This document shows positions 12,801-24,595 of a DNA stretch of 64,000 nt, piece by piece; positions within the stretch are counted from its first letter, which is position 1; each line of letters opens with the position of its first letter. The notes below the pieces were generated by a model that worked only from the letters and a program-made list of their open reading frames with translations, was not told where the DNA came from and did not search any database. The stretch spans positions 81,919,322 to 81,983,321 of the forward strand of contig CATQJL010000223.1 of assembly GCA_958299035.1 (NCBI GenBank). Reading direction: 5' to 3'. Source of the stretch: Cylicocyclus nassatus (lineage: Eukaryota; Nematoda; Chromadorea; Rhabditida; Strongylidae). Position numbers and translations under genes: made by a program.

Positions 12801-12950
12801 AAGATTTCTTGAGATTTCATTGGTAAACATCATGTAATACAATTCTCCCGCAAACATACTACATGTTAAGAAGACATAATGCTTCCTGCTGACTTCCCAG
12901 AAATGAATGCAAAGGGAAAATTTGTTTGTCTCGGTGTTTTTACAAATTCT
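9837..12950. other. Intergenic; one doubtful coding segment
   Basis: No gene could be assembled. At 11824-11948 (plus) a stop-free stretch reads as a charged helical segment ending ARAIEEPGRH and then a stop. The opposite strand is also open there, so coding status is unclear. A 16-base G tract sits at 11563-11578, the longest in the window. Confidence 0.4.
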
Positions 12951-12951
12951 A

Positions 12952-13437
12952 CTGACAATGGAGGTCTTTTCGGTCGAAGTGGCCTTTTCACATGAAAATG
13001 ACACGACTATAAAGAGTATCTAACGCAGATTCTAAATCTGTCTTCGTTATCTGCCGAGCGCCTCTGTATATCGAGTTATGAGCGTTTTATTTTTGAGTTG
13101 AGAAATTAAATGCATAATTAGGGCAAAATTCGTCAGAACTGCTTGAATGGTCCAATGCTGATTATGAAAGCACTTTATCTGAACAATACCTTCAATACCT
13201 TCTGTCTAAAGCACTCATACTTAACACTGTTTTATTTGAGCGCTGAAAAGACCGTAAAATTTTCTTTTACTTAAATTATACGTTAATTTTTTGCACCAAG
13301 AAAATATTCATAATTCGACATGCAGAAGCGCTCGGCAGGTAATGAAATCAGATTTGGGATCAGTGTTTAATGCTCTTCAAAGTGGCATAAAAGTCATTCG
13401 GAAACGCAACTTCGACTAACCGGACCCCCTTTGTGAG
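12952..13437. mobile_element. Foldback element, CTGACAA/CTCACAA family
   Basis: The left arm (CTGACAATGGAGGTC, GTCGAAGTGG, then GAGCGCCTCTG..ATCGAGTTATGAG) is mirrored on the right, ending ACCCCCTTTGTGAG. The same interior, GCGCCTCTGGACGCCGAGTTATG, appears in the element at 37735-38211, so the two are one family. Confidence 0.6.
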
Positions 13438-15898
13438 TAAAATGTGCATGAAAAATAAAATAATAACTACAGTTTCAAAAGCTCCAATATTCTAAGAGAC
13501 TTAATAAAAAACATGCTTTGAATACTAGTCCTTGTGAATGACTAAAGCTTGCCTACAATTTTTGTGCGCACGATAGGTAAACATACTAATAAAGGTTAAC
13601 TTGAAGACATAAAGATGTAAGAAAAAAGCACGATGGTTTGGTGCAAGTCGCCATAGTATAGCAAATAAACAAAGGAAAAGGCTTCGACCGCTATTTATTA
13701 CACCACTGACGTTAAACTGTTCAAGCGCAAATGGGCATCTAAAAGGTGACACTGTGAATGGAAAGCTAAGGCTTTTCAGGAGCGGTAGACACAAAGGCCA
13801 TTCTAGGCCGAATTTTTCTACACGAGACAGGCGTGCAAGTGGAAAGCCACTGTATTGTATCATCAACTTCATCAGTTATTCTGGAAATCCCCGACGAGAC
13901 CCGGTTTCGGTGACGCACATAGGAAATCGAGGGATCGGGTTGAAATGCTTATGTATGCGAAATAGACGAACAATCGCAGAGAGCGAAGTTTTTCTATATA
14001 TGCGACGAAAGCGATGCCGACCAACTTCAAAAGAAGCTGTTACATGTGTTTGAGGTAAACTGACATCCAGTGGATGTTCTGTGTGCAGAACATTTCTTCT
14101 CGTGGTTTTGTGTCCCTCTTGGAGTAAAAAATATGAAACAGCTAGAGATGATTAACTGCTCATTTCTCTGGCTGATGAAGGATTGTCCAGGCTCTCAGGT
14201 AGGGAGACCATTAAAGGACGGGTGGCGAGCAAGAGGAACGATAGCCGGTGGGTGTCAATAACTCGCGCATACTTCACCGTCATTTTTGTCCATCAGCACA
14301 CAGATATTTAAAGCATTTCCTTCTTTTATGCTTTCATCTAGACAGGAGATTAGGAAAGATTGTGTTTATTTGAAAATGAGGTGTGAAAATTTGCTGAAAA
14401 TGTCAAAAAGGGTTTCAAATGTGAAACTTCAAGTATTTTAAGCTTATTTACTGCAAGAACATCACCGAATTGCATATACCACCGGATTTAAGCAAAACTT
14501 ATCAAGTATATTGAGTAGAGTATTACTTTCATATCTACTATTTTATATCTACTACTTTTTATAAGTTTGAAATTTGCGAATTGTGAATGCAAATAGTGCA
14601 TTGGCACCAGCGGCTAGCAATCACTATCGTTCCTCTTGCACCATACCCCCCGTCCTTTAGGCGATTTTGAACTCTTCCGGAGTCCTCGGATTAAGACTAC
14701 TGCAGAAAACCGGACACCAAACTCCCGCTGAAAGGAAAATATCGGCGCGCAGAACTCTACAGCCTTGTGAGGACCGCCCGCTCTAATGCGCCGCCCTCCC
14801 CATGGGACGAGATCTCACTAGTTTTTGACGCGTTCGTAACAATCGAATATACTGTCCAACGTGTTCATGCTTGCTTTCGACAAGGCTAACATTTACTCGT
14901 CCGCTATACAGAGGGGATCCGATGAATTTTTTTGGGGGGGGGGGGGGGAATTTATGAAGGGGCGGGGCATTAATGCTTTTCAAAACAATACAAACAATTC
15001 AAAGTTGTGTGCGCGGTGACAGCCATATGAGTAGAACTTCTTCAAGGCTAATTCGAATCTTCTGAAATTGTTTTACTCACGTGCAACAAACATGTGTCAC
15101 TTGCGCATTTTCAGGACCATGCAGGCAATAAACAAAAATTCGCACCCTTTTCCTCCGCTCCGCCCCTCGGTCCGCTACTGTCAAGAGGAGATTTTTTGTG
15201 GACTTCACGCTTTTAACTCCCACTTTTGCCACATCATGAAAAATTCTACATAAAGCAAAAAAATGGATGAGAAATCAAATTTGAGCACTTGGGATTCCCA
15301 CGAAATTAACGAGGTGGCCTTCATCAAAGTGCTCTCCACTTCCGTATAAACTCTGGAAGGCAAAGTGTTCTTTATTGCGATATAATTCAATCAACAGGTT
15401 AAGCACGTGAACAACTAAGCGACAGCACTCGAGATCGAAACCCTATCTGAGAAAATATTCAAAGTTCTATTGTTTCCACGCTAAGGCCCCGGTCAGACTT
15501 CACGCGACTTAATCGTCGCGATCTAATCGCCAAGATTTCCATTCATTTTCATTTCACATTCAAAAGTTTCGGGCTGGAAAAGTATCACAACCGAATGAAA
15601 GTTGGTCAGCATGGAATGATGTTGTAAGTTATCTCCTCGCGATTCAGTCGCGACGATCAAATCGCGTGAAGTCTGCCTGGGCCTAACGCTTCCCATATAT
15701 GATAACGAGGATCCGCTAAATTACCCATGCACGGAAGCAAGAAGGAGCGTAAGTTTAACAGCGAACTGAGTATTGTCGCAACTCGTACAGCAGTACACAT
15801 AAAAAACTAACATGATCAAGTCAACAAGTACAATCTGATATATTCTAAAACAAAAAAAAATTCTCCCAAAATATGAAGAAACAAGTACTATCACCACA
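13438..15898. other. Intergenic, repeat-containing
   Basis: No gene is supported. An inverted repeat at 14205-14662 (TTAAAGGACGG against CCGTCCTTTAG, with AAGAGGAACGATAG against CTATCGTTCCTCTT), a 15-base G tract at 14934-14948 and a CGCGAT-type MITE at 15484-15686 lie here. The stretch is downstream of both flanking minus-strand genes' coding regions. Confidence 0.45.
15484..15686. mobile_element. CGCGAT-family MITE
   Basis: The ends GGCCCCGGTCAGACTTCACG and CGTGAAGTCTGCCTGGGCC are inverted copies, followed inward by CGACTTAATCGTCGCGAT/GCGACGATCAAATCGCG. The same plan recurs at 25032, 29262 and 58870. Confidence 0.75.
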
Positions 15899-18800
15899 TT
15901 ACTTTGATGCCTCTTCAATCTCTTCGCGCACTTTCGTTGCCTCCTTTGTCGAAGGGAAACGTATGACATATGTGCAGATTTCTTTTTCACTTGCAGGACA
16001 GATCAACTGAAAAAACAAACGATTGCGCAGAGTAATGTGTGAAAAAGTCAATTTACAGCCCAGTAAATTTGGTTCAATATAGTGTGCTTATGGTGCCGAG
16101 ATTTGATGACCATTTGCGCGTGGAAAACTCTACGCCTGTCAGGCCACTTGAGCGCGCAATACAACGACATTGCGTGTCTAATTTCACGCGCAAAGTTGGT
16201 CGCCCATCTCGGCAGCGCAAGTACACGATAGAGCGAGAAATCTTCTACAGTGCAGATGATTACTATATGTATACTCACTCTGATTTTCTCTCCCTTCTCG
16301 TCAGCTTTAGCCACTTTCATCGTTTTGTTCATTAGTGCGTTGATCCATACGGTACCTAAAAAATAGCTTTGCTTCAAAACTAACTCAGATGGAAGAAACT
16401 ATAAATAAATAGCAAGCGATAGCTGCAATCAAGAAAACTGCACTACTTCTAAAAGATGTTTTTTCCAAAATTTCGCCAATAAAATTCTAAGTATGGGTAA
16501 AATCTGGTAGCTTGATGGTTGATTTAGTGTCGCTGCGATGATGACACATTTGAGCAGAAGTGAATGGCTGGTGAATGCAGACAACTTGCCTGGTGGCCAT
16601 GAAGCGCATACCAGCGCAACTATTTTCCGCAATGCAAAAACGCTACATATATCAATCGTTAAGTGTGCTAAGCTATTAATATATCGAACGCACAACAACT
16701 TACCAATAGCGGTCGCAGCTCGCACTAGCACGCTTTTCTTCCCATCAATTTCCTTCAAATGCAACATTCCAACGCCCAATTTTGTATACTGTTTCTCAAC
16801 AAGCTTGAATACGGAGCACCTACAAATATCAACAAAAAATTATTAGTTATCGGGTCAAAAAAGTGTTAGATATCAACTCTCGCAACAAAAACTTTAGCTT
16901 ACTTCGATGAAAACGTTGCTCCAGGCTCCTCATTTTCAACTACCTCTGCTTTCGGTGGGACATATTCTTCTTCTAAGATACAGACATTTACTACAACACA
17001 AAATGGGTCATAAAATGATTTCACCTTCTCCCTTCGACTCTGTTCCTTCCGTGCTTGACTTGGGCAAAGTGCCGAAAGAAAAGTTCAGACCACCGGAAGG
17101 GGCGCTGGGTGCAGTGGTGCTTCCACCTCCGAATGTTGTAGTGCTGGCTCCGCCTCCAAACGTCGGGAAAGTCAGGGTTGGTCTGAAAACTATGTCGTTA
17201 GAAAAGGCCTACTATTGAGTTATCAGGAAACAAGAGAAAAATTTCCTCCAAGTTTGGCAAGCGTGAAGTAATAGTGTTCGTAAAGGATCTTCTTGAACTT
17301 ACTTCTTATCACCTTCTTTGCTGTCCTTGGCACCACCAAATGAGGGAAACGTCAATGTAGATCTAAAACAAGTCAGCGATGAACCTGGCGAAGTACAAGA
17401 GTCGTAAAACAACGTACTTCTTTTCACCGCCTTCTTCATCCTTCTTTGCTCCAAAAGTTGGGAACGTTAACGTAGGCCTAAGAAAATCTCACATGCCACC
17501 AGAGTCTTGATATTGAACATTTGCTTCATAAAGAAAACGAAAACTGATACTTACTTCTTCTCGGACGACTCTTCATCTTTCTTCGCACCAAAGCTAGGGA
17601 AGGTTAATGGTCTATAATAAGTTGTGATTTTTCAAAAAAAAGAAGTTTTTATGGAAAGATCACTTTTTCTTTTCTGGTTCCGTGGTATCAGCATTCTTCT
17701 TATCACCCGAAGCCTCCGAAGATGCTGCCCTTAAGAGTATTTGTATGAAAAACTAAGTAAAAGAGATAATAAGTAATGGATGCCAGGACAATCTATAATG
17801 GTAGATCAGAATCCTTACTTATCATCTTTTGCTGCAGCAAACGAGAATGGTTTGCCATTACCAAAGGATACAGCCGGAACAGTCCTATAATGGGTAGAAG
17901 TCAACCAAATTCGCTATCAAGTGTTACCAAAATTTGCTGTCACTGGTTTTCGTTGTTGAAGCTGCTACGATAGTCACCGTTATCAACTGTACCTTTGTTA
18001 GATTTGCTACTCGATCAGTGTAACTATTATTCGTGTTAGGGTCACTTATTGGAAGCAGTGGTACCGATAATACGGCGGAAGTGATATGAACCATGTAACA
18101 GCGGTAACCGATTATGGCGAGAGTGGTGAAGTTCAGTTGAAACCCCCTCGACCTACACCTATCTACAACACAGCAATTATGACATCTTATATATAAAGCT
18201 GAATGTCTGTTTGTCTGTCTGTCTGTATGTATGTATGTATAAGCTCTTCCAAGACGAAGGCGGTCGGTTCGATGCGCGACGTGGCTGTGACGCGGCTGTG
18301 ACGCAGCCGTGTCACAGACGCGTTGCACATTGAACCGACCGCCTTCGTCTTGGAAGAGCTTATATGTATGTCTGTGTGTACGTATGTTCCGAATAGAAAA
18401 TTCCATCTCTGAACCGATCCGAACCAAAACACATACACTTCGGCCCCGGCGGGTGTCATAGGCTACATTTCGTCATCGATCGATATCTATTTTATCGATT
18501 TTTTGCAAAATTTGAGCTACGGGGCTGGAAGTTGGCACAGGGGGGTAATCGAGCATGTTGATTACGAATAAAATAATGACAGGGCCGGGCGGAGCCGGGT
18601 AAGCCATCTAGTTGAAAATAAATTAAAAACATAAATCGAATGTGACTCACAAGAAGTTCTTGTTTTGTTCTTTACTGGAATCTTCTTTATTATTAGATTC
18701 GCTGCTCAGTGGCTTCGCATTCTCATTCCTAAATTCTCAGCCAGCAATACTGTATGAGAACCTTCGCAACCTACTCATTAGAGTCCTTCTTTTGACTTGA

Positions 18801-19910
18801 CCAGAATCCTGGCGTTGGTTTCGGTAAGTTTGTTGTCGGGAGAGGCACATGCACGGAAGAAACACCTACATATTGAAATTACCACCATAGCTCGAGGTCC
18901 AAAAAAAACGCAAACTTACTAGATGAGTCGGTACCGCGGAACACTACCGTTTCAGCTCCTCCCGCTGGTCCACCACCACGAATCGCTCGTTTCCTTCCAC
19001 CAGCACCACCTGCAGCAGCAGCAGCCGTTCCCGATGTAGCAGCTGCATCATTTGCCTAGGATATAACCTCTTGAGAAAAACTTCAAAAACAGAGTCAAAC
19101 TACCTTGGGAGTTGCTGCCGTCAATGTAGTATCCAGATTTGGCTTGATTACCGATACGTTTCTGAATGAGAGGAAAGAAGATTTATGAAGTGAAGAACAT
19201 GTATGTTAGCTTACCCTCCCAAGCTGAACCGCGGTGGGGCACCTGCTGGCGTTGAGACCTTTACCGAATCGTTCAATTCACTGTCTTTTGCTGCGTTAGA
19301 TAACCGACGCTTAGCCTAGAAACATAACATGAGAATGACAGCTTTCGCCCATCTACAGTGAAAAAAAAAGGTAAGGCACTATAGAATGTTTTACGGTAGC
19401 GCTTGCATCGCCCAACTATGGAACTAGAGATCAACACAGAACTCAATAATATTAGAATAAGCGGTGTAAAACACTTCTACAAGCGATATCGAAAAGAATT
19501 TGGACCATCGCGAGCCAACGAGTAAGCGTAAGCCTTGTTTGTTCAACATCAAAAAATATAGAACCGATATCGTCACCTTTGCTATCACCCGTGTTGATGT
19601 CGATGCTACCGGAGTTGCGGAATTATCTGTAGATTTCACCGAAGGCTTTCCAGAATACATTTCATCCAGTCTTTTCATATGTTCCAAATAGGACTTGACA
19701 GAATTCGACTAAAATAATTCGACTAAAATAACGCAAAATACATGAAAATGTCTGAGAACAAAATAAACTTACAAAATCATAATGAGCGCATTGTTTGTAC
19801 CATTCCTGCAGTTGCCGTATAAATTCCTTATTCAGCAGAGACACTTTGTCCTTGAATTGAAGCGTGCGTAACTGCTGCTCCGAAGTCTGTGAGACATCGT
19901 CGGCAGCCAT
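15899..19910 (-). CDS. npp-16: NUP50/NPP-16-like nucleoporin with C-terminal Ran-binding domain
   Basis: A nuclear-pore basket protein that by family binds importin alpha and Ran-GTP to speed import-complex recycling. The 17 minus-strand exons are 19773-19910, 19577-19708, 19215-19315, 19104-19161, 18920-19055, 18775-18865, 18651-18728, 17819-17884, 17664-17729, 17555-17611, 17418-17477, 17303-17362, 17025-17182, 16903-16972, 16704-16819, 16279-16355 and 15899-16006. All phases join, giving 523 residues. The N-terminus (MAADDVSQTS) is helical. A basic AKRRLSN motif follows. The middle is FG-rich (VSFGNG, four TLTFP(S/T)FG-type cassettes, NFSFGTLP). Residues about 405-523 form a RanBD: EEYVPPKAEVVENEEPGATF, CSVFKL, GVGMLHLKEIDGKKSVLVRA, TVWINALMN and a final ICTYVIRFPS helix. 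Introns carry a Helitron-like element (18185-18612) and a foldback. The exact C. elegans orthologue name is inferred from domain order. Confidence 0.9.
16066..16230. mobile_element. Degraded foldback in nucleoporin intron
   Basis: CAATATAGTGTGCTTATGGTG on the left and a mirrored CATCTCGGCAGCGCAAG.. block on the right flank inverted GCGCGTG/CACGCGC segments. The left arm resembles the ACAGTCGAGTAGATTT family at 20142 (same order of TATAGTGTGCTT and the GCGCGTGAA block), so it is probably an old member. Confidence 0.5.
18185..18612 (+). mobile_element. Complete non-autonomous Helitron-like element
   Basis: It starts A|TCTTATATATAAAGCTG and ends with GGGCCGGGCGGAGCCGGGT hairpin sequence, AAGCCAT and CTAGT|T, so it is bounded by A and T as expected for Helitron insertion. 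Inside lie TGTCTG repeats, the CGATCGATAT block and the CTACGGGGCTGG block. An extra inverted repeat (18236-18362; AAGCTCTTCCAAGACGAAGG and its complement) has inserted into the TATG repeat. No Rep/helicase coding is present. It sits in the nucleoporin intron between exons 7 and 8. Confidence 0.8.
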
Positions 19911-21136
19911 TCTGATGGATCAGCCGACACGAAAACCTAATTTTCCTAAATTGAGCACGTCATGCAGTAATTTGGTAACACGATAAGCACAGAGTTTATT
20001 CATATCCTAGTAGATGTGACAGCTAAAATGGTGTTGCTGCAATGCCGACAACCTTTGCGCGTCAACAATGGCAATCTCTGCTCTATGGCTTACCTTTAAT
20101 CGCAAGGCACATGCAATTTGAAGGCATTTACGAGTGGCATTTACAGTCGAGTAGATTTAGCGGTAAATATAGTGTGCTTGCACAGAAGGTGAGCGGTGAA
20201 ATTGGCGCGTGAAGAAATAGTTTCGACTGTGATGCCGGCCAATTGCGCGCGCAAGATACTCGCGGTACCGACGTGGCTACTTTTTCACGCGCAAATTTCA
20301 CCGCATTTCACCTTCTGTGCAAGCACACTATATTTACCGCTAAATCTACTCGACTGTATTTTCGCTCAAATGTTGTCGTTACCACCGAAACACTAATCAG
20401 ATATGAAACCTATGAACTGTTAGTGCTATAATACCGTAATCCCGCACAACAAGCCTGTCAATCCGTAAAGAAAACAGGACCGCTATACCTCATCGGTTTA
20501 AGACAAAAGCTGAGTATCTAAATTATAAAAAGGGAAGGGAATCTGCGAAACAAATTTTTTGACTTTTGGTATTGAATACAAATGATCTCGTATAGAGCAC
20601 GACTAGAGTTGAGAGCAATAGAAGAGAGATAAATCGTATACATAGAGAAGTTTGCATCACCCAAAACCCTCTAAAATGAGTCGTGAGCCTATCGCAATTA
20701 GGTAAAGTAGGTCAGCACCCCCCCCCCCCACAAAATCGCTGACTCCTGCAGCACTTTGAAGAAACATGATAAAAAAGAGAAAAGAGGAAGAGGATCAGCA
20801 TGCATTGGATAGCGTTTTGGAAAACATCATGTTTACTGCAGAGCGGCCATCGATCTCGTGAATGGCAAAGAGCCAGCAGCCCACCGCTGAACCAGAACAC
20901 GAACAATTCACATGAAGGAAATATGTCACAAGAGTGCTCAAAGCGTCTTTCCAGCTCCTTATACCAGATATTCTTTAAGGAGTTCAGCAGAGTAGGCATT
21001 GTATTTCCCACAAATAAAGGCTGGAAACCTAGATCTCAATACGAAAATAGGATGCCCAACTAATAATCTTTATTTCATACAGAGGTAGCACTGCACCTAA
21101 TAAAAAAATGACAACGCTAATCTTTCATCATTCATG
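19911..21136. other. Intergenic
   Basis: This holds the presumed upstream region of the nucleoporin gene, a foldback element (20142-20358), a 12-base C tract (20718-20729) and the 3' flank of the small minus-strand gene. That flank has AATAAA on the minus strand near 21076. No other gene is seen. Confidence 0.5.
20142..20358. mobile_element. Foldback element, TACAGTCGAGTAGATTT family
   Basis: TACAGTCGAGTAGATTTAGC begins the element and its exact complement ends it, both bounded by TA. The arms of about 85 bases continue through TATAGTGTGCTTGCACAGAA. The same termini occur on a much longer element at 61700-62443. Confidence 0.85.
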
Positions 21137-23686
21137 TTAGTTATTCTTGTGGCGGTTTCGGTAGCTGCTAGGCTTAGTGAGGGCATCCCATGCGAACAAA
21201 TCGGTGTAGATAGCCTGCAATTCATAACTTCAAAAATGTTTCTCGACAGAAGAAAAAGAATGAATGTACTTACAAGTGCAATTGATGTGACAAACATTGC
21301 GGTAGAAATAAGGAGGTATCTGTTGAATTTTTGTTGCAACTCGGCGTACACCTTTCCATAGGGTTGGAAAGGCACTGGCACATAGTCGTATGTGACTGGA
21401 GGACCAGGGTTCATAATCTAAGAGAATTTAGATTATCAACAACGCAAATCCTGTATTTTTTAGTTTCATTTCACAGAGATGCAAGATAGATATTAAAACC
21501 ACGGTTGATGCAGTTTTTTCTTCATTGCTCTAGTAGGCACGGGCTAAACAGAAATTAAGCTTTTCCCTCTACACGGAAACGAAATTAAGGTTAAAGGCTA
21601 GAATGTACTTCTCTGAGACCGCGAGATATTCACCAGACTGAGCGAGTCCTTATTAAGGAGATGCAGATGTGCCAAAACTGTGAACAATTTGCAAATAACA
21701 ATGCTCATTCGCCATTTCATCAAAACCACCTCTTCCATCATGTACTCTGGTAGCGCGCAATTACCCGTTTCAGGCACTGCACTTTCTATGAACAATTCGT
21801 GAAACAAGCGGTAGTTTCCAGAAAAAAAAAACCTCTACATTTCGGAGTAAATTATTCAGCATGCTGGAAAGGCACAGCATTTACAGTACGCGCCAACTAT
21901 GTGCTCCCTTTCCGCAGCAAACTACGCATCCGCAGTGCGGGGACATGAGCAGCGATCTCCGAAGCACCGCGAACACCACGAACACCGCGAACACTGCGAA
22001 CCTATGGCCGCTCCCATAGATGTGGCGTATATGAAGCCACGCCCGCAAACGTACGTTGGGACCCCGATTGCGACAAATTTATAAGGAAGTGAGTGTGCAA
22101 ACACCTTATTTTTATCAACCCCCGTTGTTAAAGGCAGTGTCCGGGCAAAAAGTCGATTTGAGATTTTGTGCTTACCCGGGCCTATTCGCTATGCTGAATC
22201 CGAAAATCCACATTGGAAAGCGCGAAAACGACGAAAAAGGGCTCTAACACTGGAGGGAAATCAGCAAGTGGGCAGTGTCTTCCCCACTGTGAATTTACGC
22301 TTCCAGCTTCCAGAGCAATTTCCTCGAATCCGTTAGCCGTTCTGACATCACTACCGATCAAGTGCAAACGAATGACTTGAAATCGGAATCAAAAAGATCG
22401 CCCCCGAAGCTGGGAGAGACAATTCACAATGGGAAGACCCCGCCCACTTGCTGATTTCCCTCCAGTGTTAGAGCCCTTTTTCGTCGTTTTCGCGCTTTCC
22501 AATGTGGATTTTCGGATTCAGCATAGCGAATAGGCCAGGGTAAGCACAAAATCTCAAGATCGAGTTTTTGCCCGGACACTGCCTCTAAACTCGATTTTGA
22601 GATTTTGTGCTTACCCGGGCCTATTCGCCATGCTGAATCCGAAAATCCACACTGGAAAGCGTGGAAACGGCCAGAAATGGCTATAACACAGAAAGGAAAT
22701 CAGCAGGTGGGCGGGGTCCTCCCCACTGTGAATCGACGCTCCCAGCTTTCAGAGCAGTCTTCTCGATTCCGTTAGTTGTTCTAACACCCCTACTGGCCAA
22801 GTGCGAATGATTGACTTCAAACCGGCAGCGAGAAGATCGCTCCGGAAGCTGGGAGCGTGATTTCACGTTGGGGAGGACCCCGCCCACCTGCTGATTTCCC
22901 TCCTGTGTTAAGGCCATTTTTGGCCGTTTTCGCGTTCTCCAATTTGCATTTTCGGATTCAGTGTAGCGAATAGGCCCGGGTAAGCACAAAATCTCAAGAT
23001 CGAGTTTTTGCCCGGACACTGCCTTTAAGCGTGATTCCCCATTCTTCACGACAACCGCTCGCGCATAATTCCACTCAAAGGAAGTGGTCAGGTAACCTTG
23101 ACACTCGTCTTTGGTGGTGTTACATAACCCTGCAAGAACAGTGCAGCTTCATTCTCACCCCCAATCCATGCGCTAGATCCAGAAGCCCTTCGGAATCCAA
23201 CTGACGCCCCCTTCGATGAGTGGTTGAATGGTACTTTAAAAATGCTTTTGGGGAGAGGGTGCATGATGTGGAGTATGGAAGCGAGGCTACAGCCCCGGGG
23301 CTAGTATCTAACATCACCAAAACTGACAAAAATTCATTTTCCGATCCGCTCTGCCTTCAAAGAACAGAGCAGCCAAGTGAGTTGGACACAACATTTAAGT
23401 TATCGACGATAAACTCCGAAATATAGAAGAGTAATCAGCATGTCGTAAAGACCCTTCACCAAATTCTAGCAAAATCGAAATTTCGTGCCCACCAGGAACA
23501 GTGAAAAAATCCACGTACACTCAGTAAGTTTGAATTGAATAAAGTGAAGAGAACATTCAGTAAAGAAATCAAAATTTCACTTCTAGAACTAACCTCATGA
23601 TGTCCTCCTCCAGAGCCGGAACGCTTTGGATGCACCATCAGCGTCCGACGGAGAGCCATGACGCGAGATACTAAGGCACGATTCAT
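21137..23686 (-). CDS. 104-aa single-pass, probably mitochondrial small protein
   Basis: Three minus-strand exons join in phase 0: 23594-23686 (MNRALVSRVMALRRTLMVHP, an arginine-rich amphipathic presequence, then SGSGGGHHE), 21274-21417 (YDYVPVPFQPYGKVYAELQQ, then one hydrophobic helix, LLISTAMFVTSIAL) and 21137-21214 (AIYTDLFAWDALTKPSSYRN, ending in a basic tail). A TTTCACAG acceptor precedes the start codon, suited to trans-splicing. The layout of presequence, VPVP motif, one membrane span and SSYRNRHK tail fits the small inner-membrane family annotated in arthropods as deltamethrin resistance protein prag01. I hold that assignment only moderately. The large first intron carries tandem foldbacks (22129-23026). 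Confidence 0.75.
22129..23026. mobile_element. Two adjacent foldback elements, GGCAGTGTC family
   Basis: Left end AAAGGCAGTGTCCGGGC, then inverted partners end at 22587 (GCCCGGACACTGCCTCTA). A second unit starts at once without its own GGCAGTGTC terminus and ends at 23026 with GCCCGGACACTGCCTTTA. Four copies of the TGCTTACCCGGGCCTATTCG block alternate in orientation. It lies inside the first intron of the small mitochondrial-type gene. Confidence 0.75.
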
Positions 23687-24595
23687 TTTGACCTGTGAAA
23701 CGTGCAATTATTTCTACCTACGGTAAACAACTTCATGTAGAAGCAACGAAAACAAAATTGCGATAAGTAGCGAAAATAAACAAAAAATACAGAAAGATGT
23801 AAGATTGACTGAATCCAAGAAAATTGCTTAAAATGCAAATGAAATAGGGTCTATGTGTTTTTACTTCAAAATTCATGAAGTTTGCAAACCGAGCGAGATT
23901 TACTTCCAAAAATCCTCTGATGAATTTAGTTCCAAACATAGCATCAACCCATTTGGTGCTCTCTAAACTCGCTCACACCATTACCTGTTACACAGCAGAC
24001 ATTACTCAACTAAAACAAAGGGAACTACATTCACTGTGAAAAACAAAAATCACTTTGAATCATTTGCTGGCAGTGTTAGTGTTACTATCGATCAATCACA
24101 CGCCAGCTTTGTCATCACGTAAGTACGTCCTCCGAAATTAACAAAATAAAGGCTTGCTCTTTTGACTATAGCTAACGATGAGCATGGAATATTGTATCCG
24201 CTTTGAGCACATTCGCATTACCAGAATGCAAAGCTTTGCGTTCAAGCGAATAGAATTTTGCAAAAGTTTGATAAAGCTTTTCTACGACACACCTTCCAAC
24301 GCGCTAAACTGCAAATTTCGGTAATGCTTGCATTCGCACGCGCTCGATACTTTGAAGGCTTCGCTTTCCATTTTCTTCAATTTTGCTTGGAAATAAGCCT
24401 CAAAAAGCATAAATGTACCACATTTGAGCAAATTCCTTTGCCTCTTAGTAGAGATTGCGTCTACAAACTTGCCGTGCTGAATTTTCCTCGTCTCGAGATA
24501 CTGTATGTCAAGACATCCTTATTATCGTATCATCCGCGGTACAGTATCCAACTAATGTTCTAGTCGCGCAGTAGGGGTTATTTTTCGCATAAACG

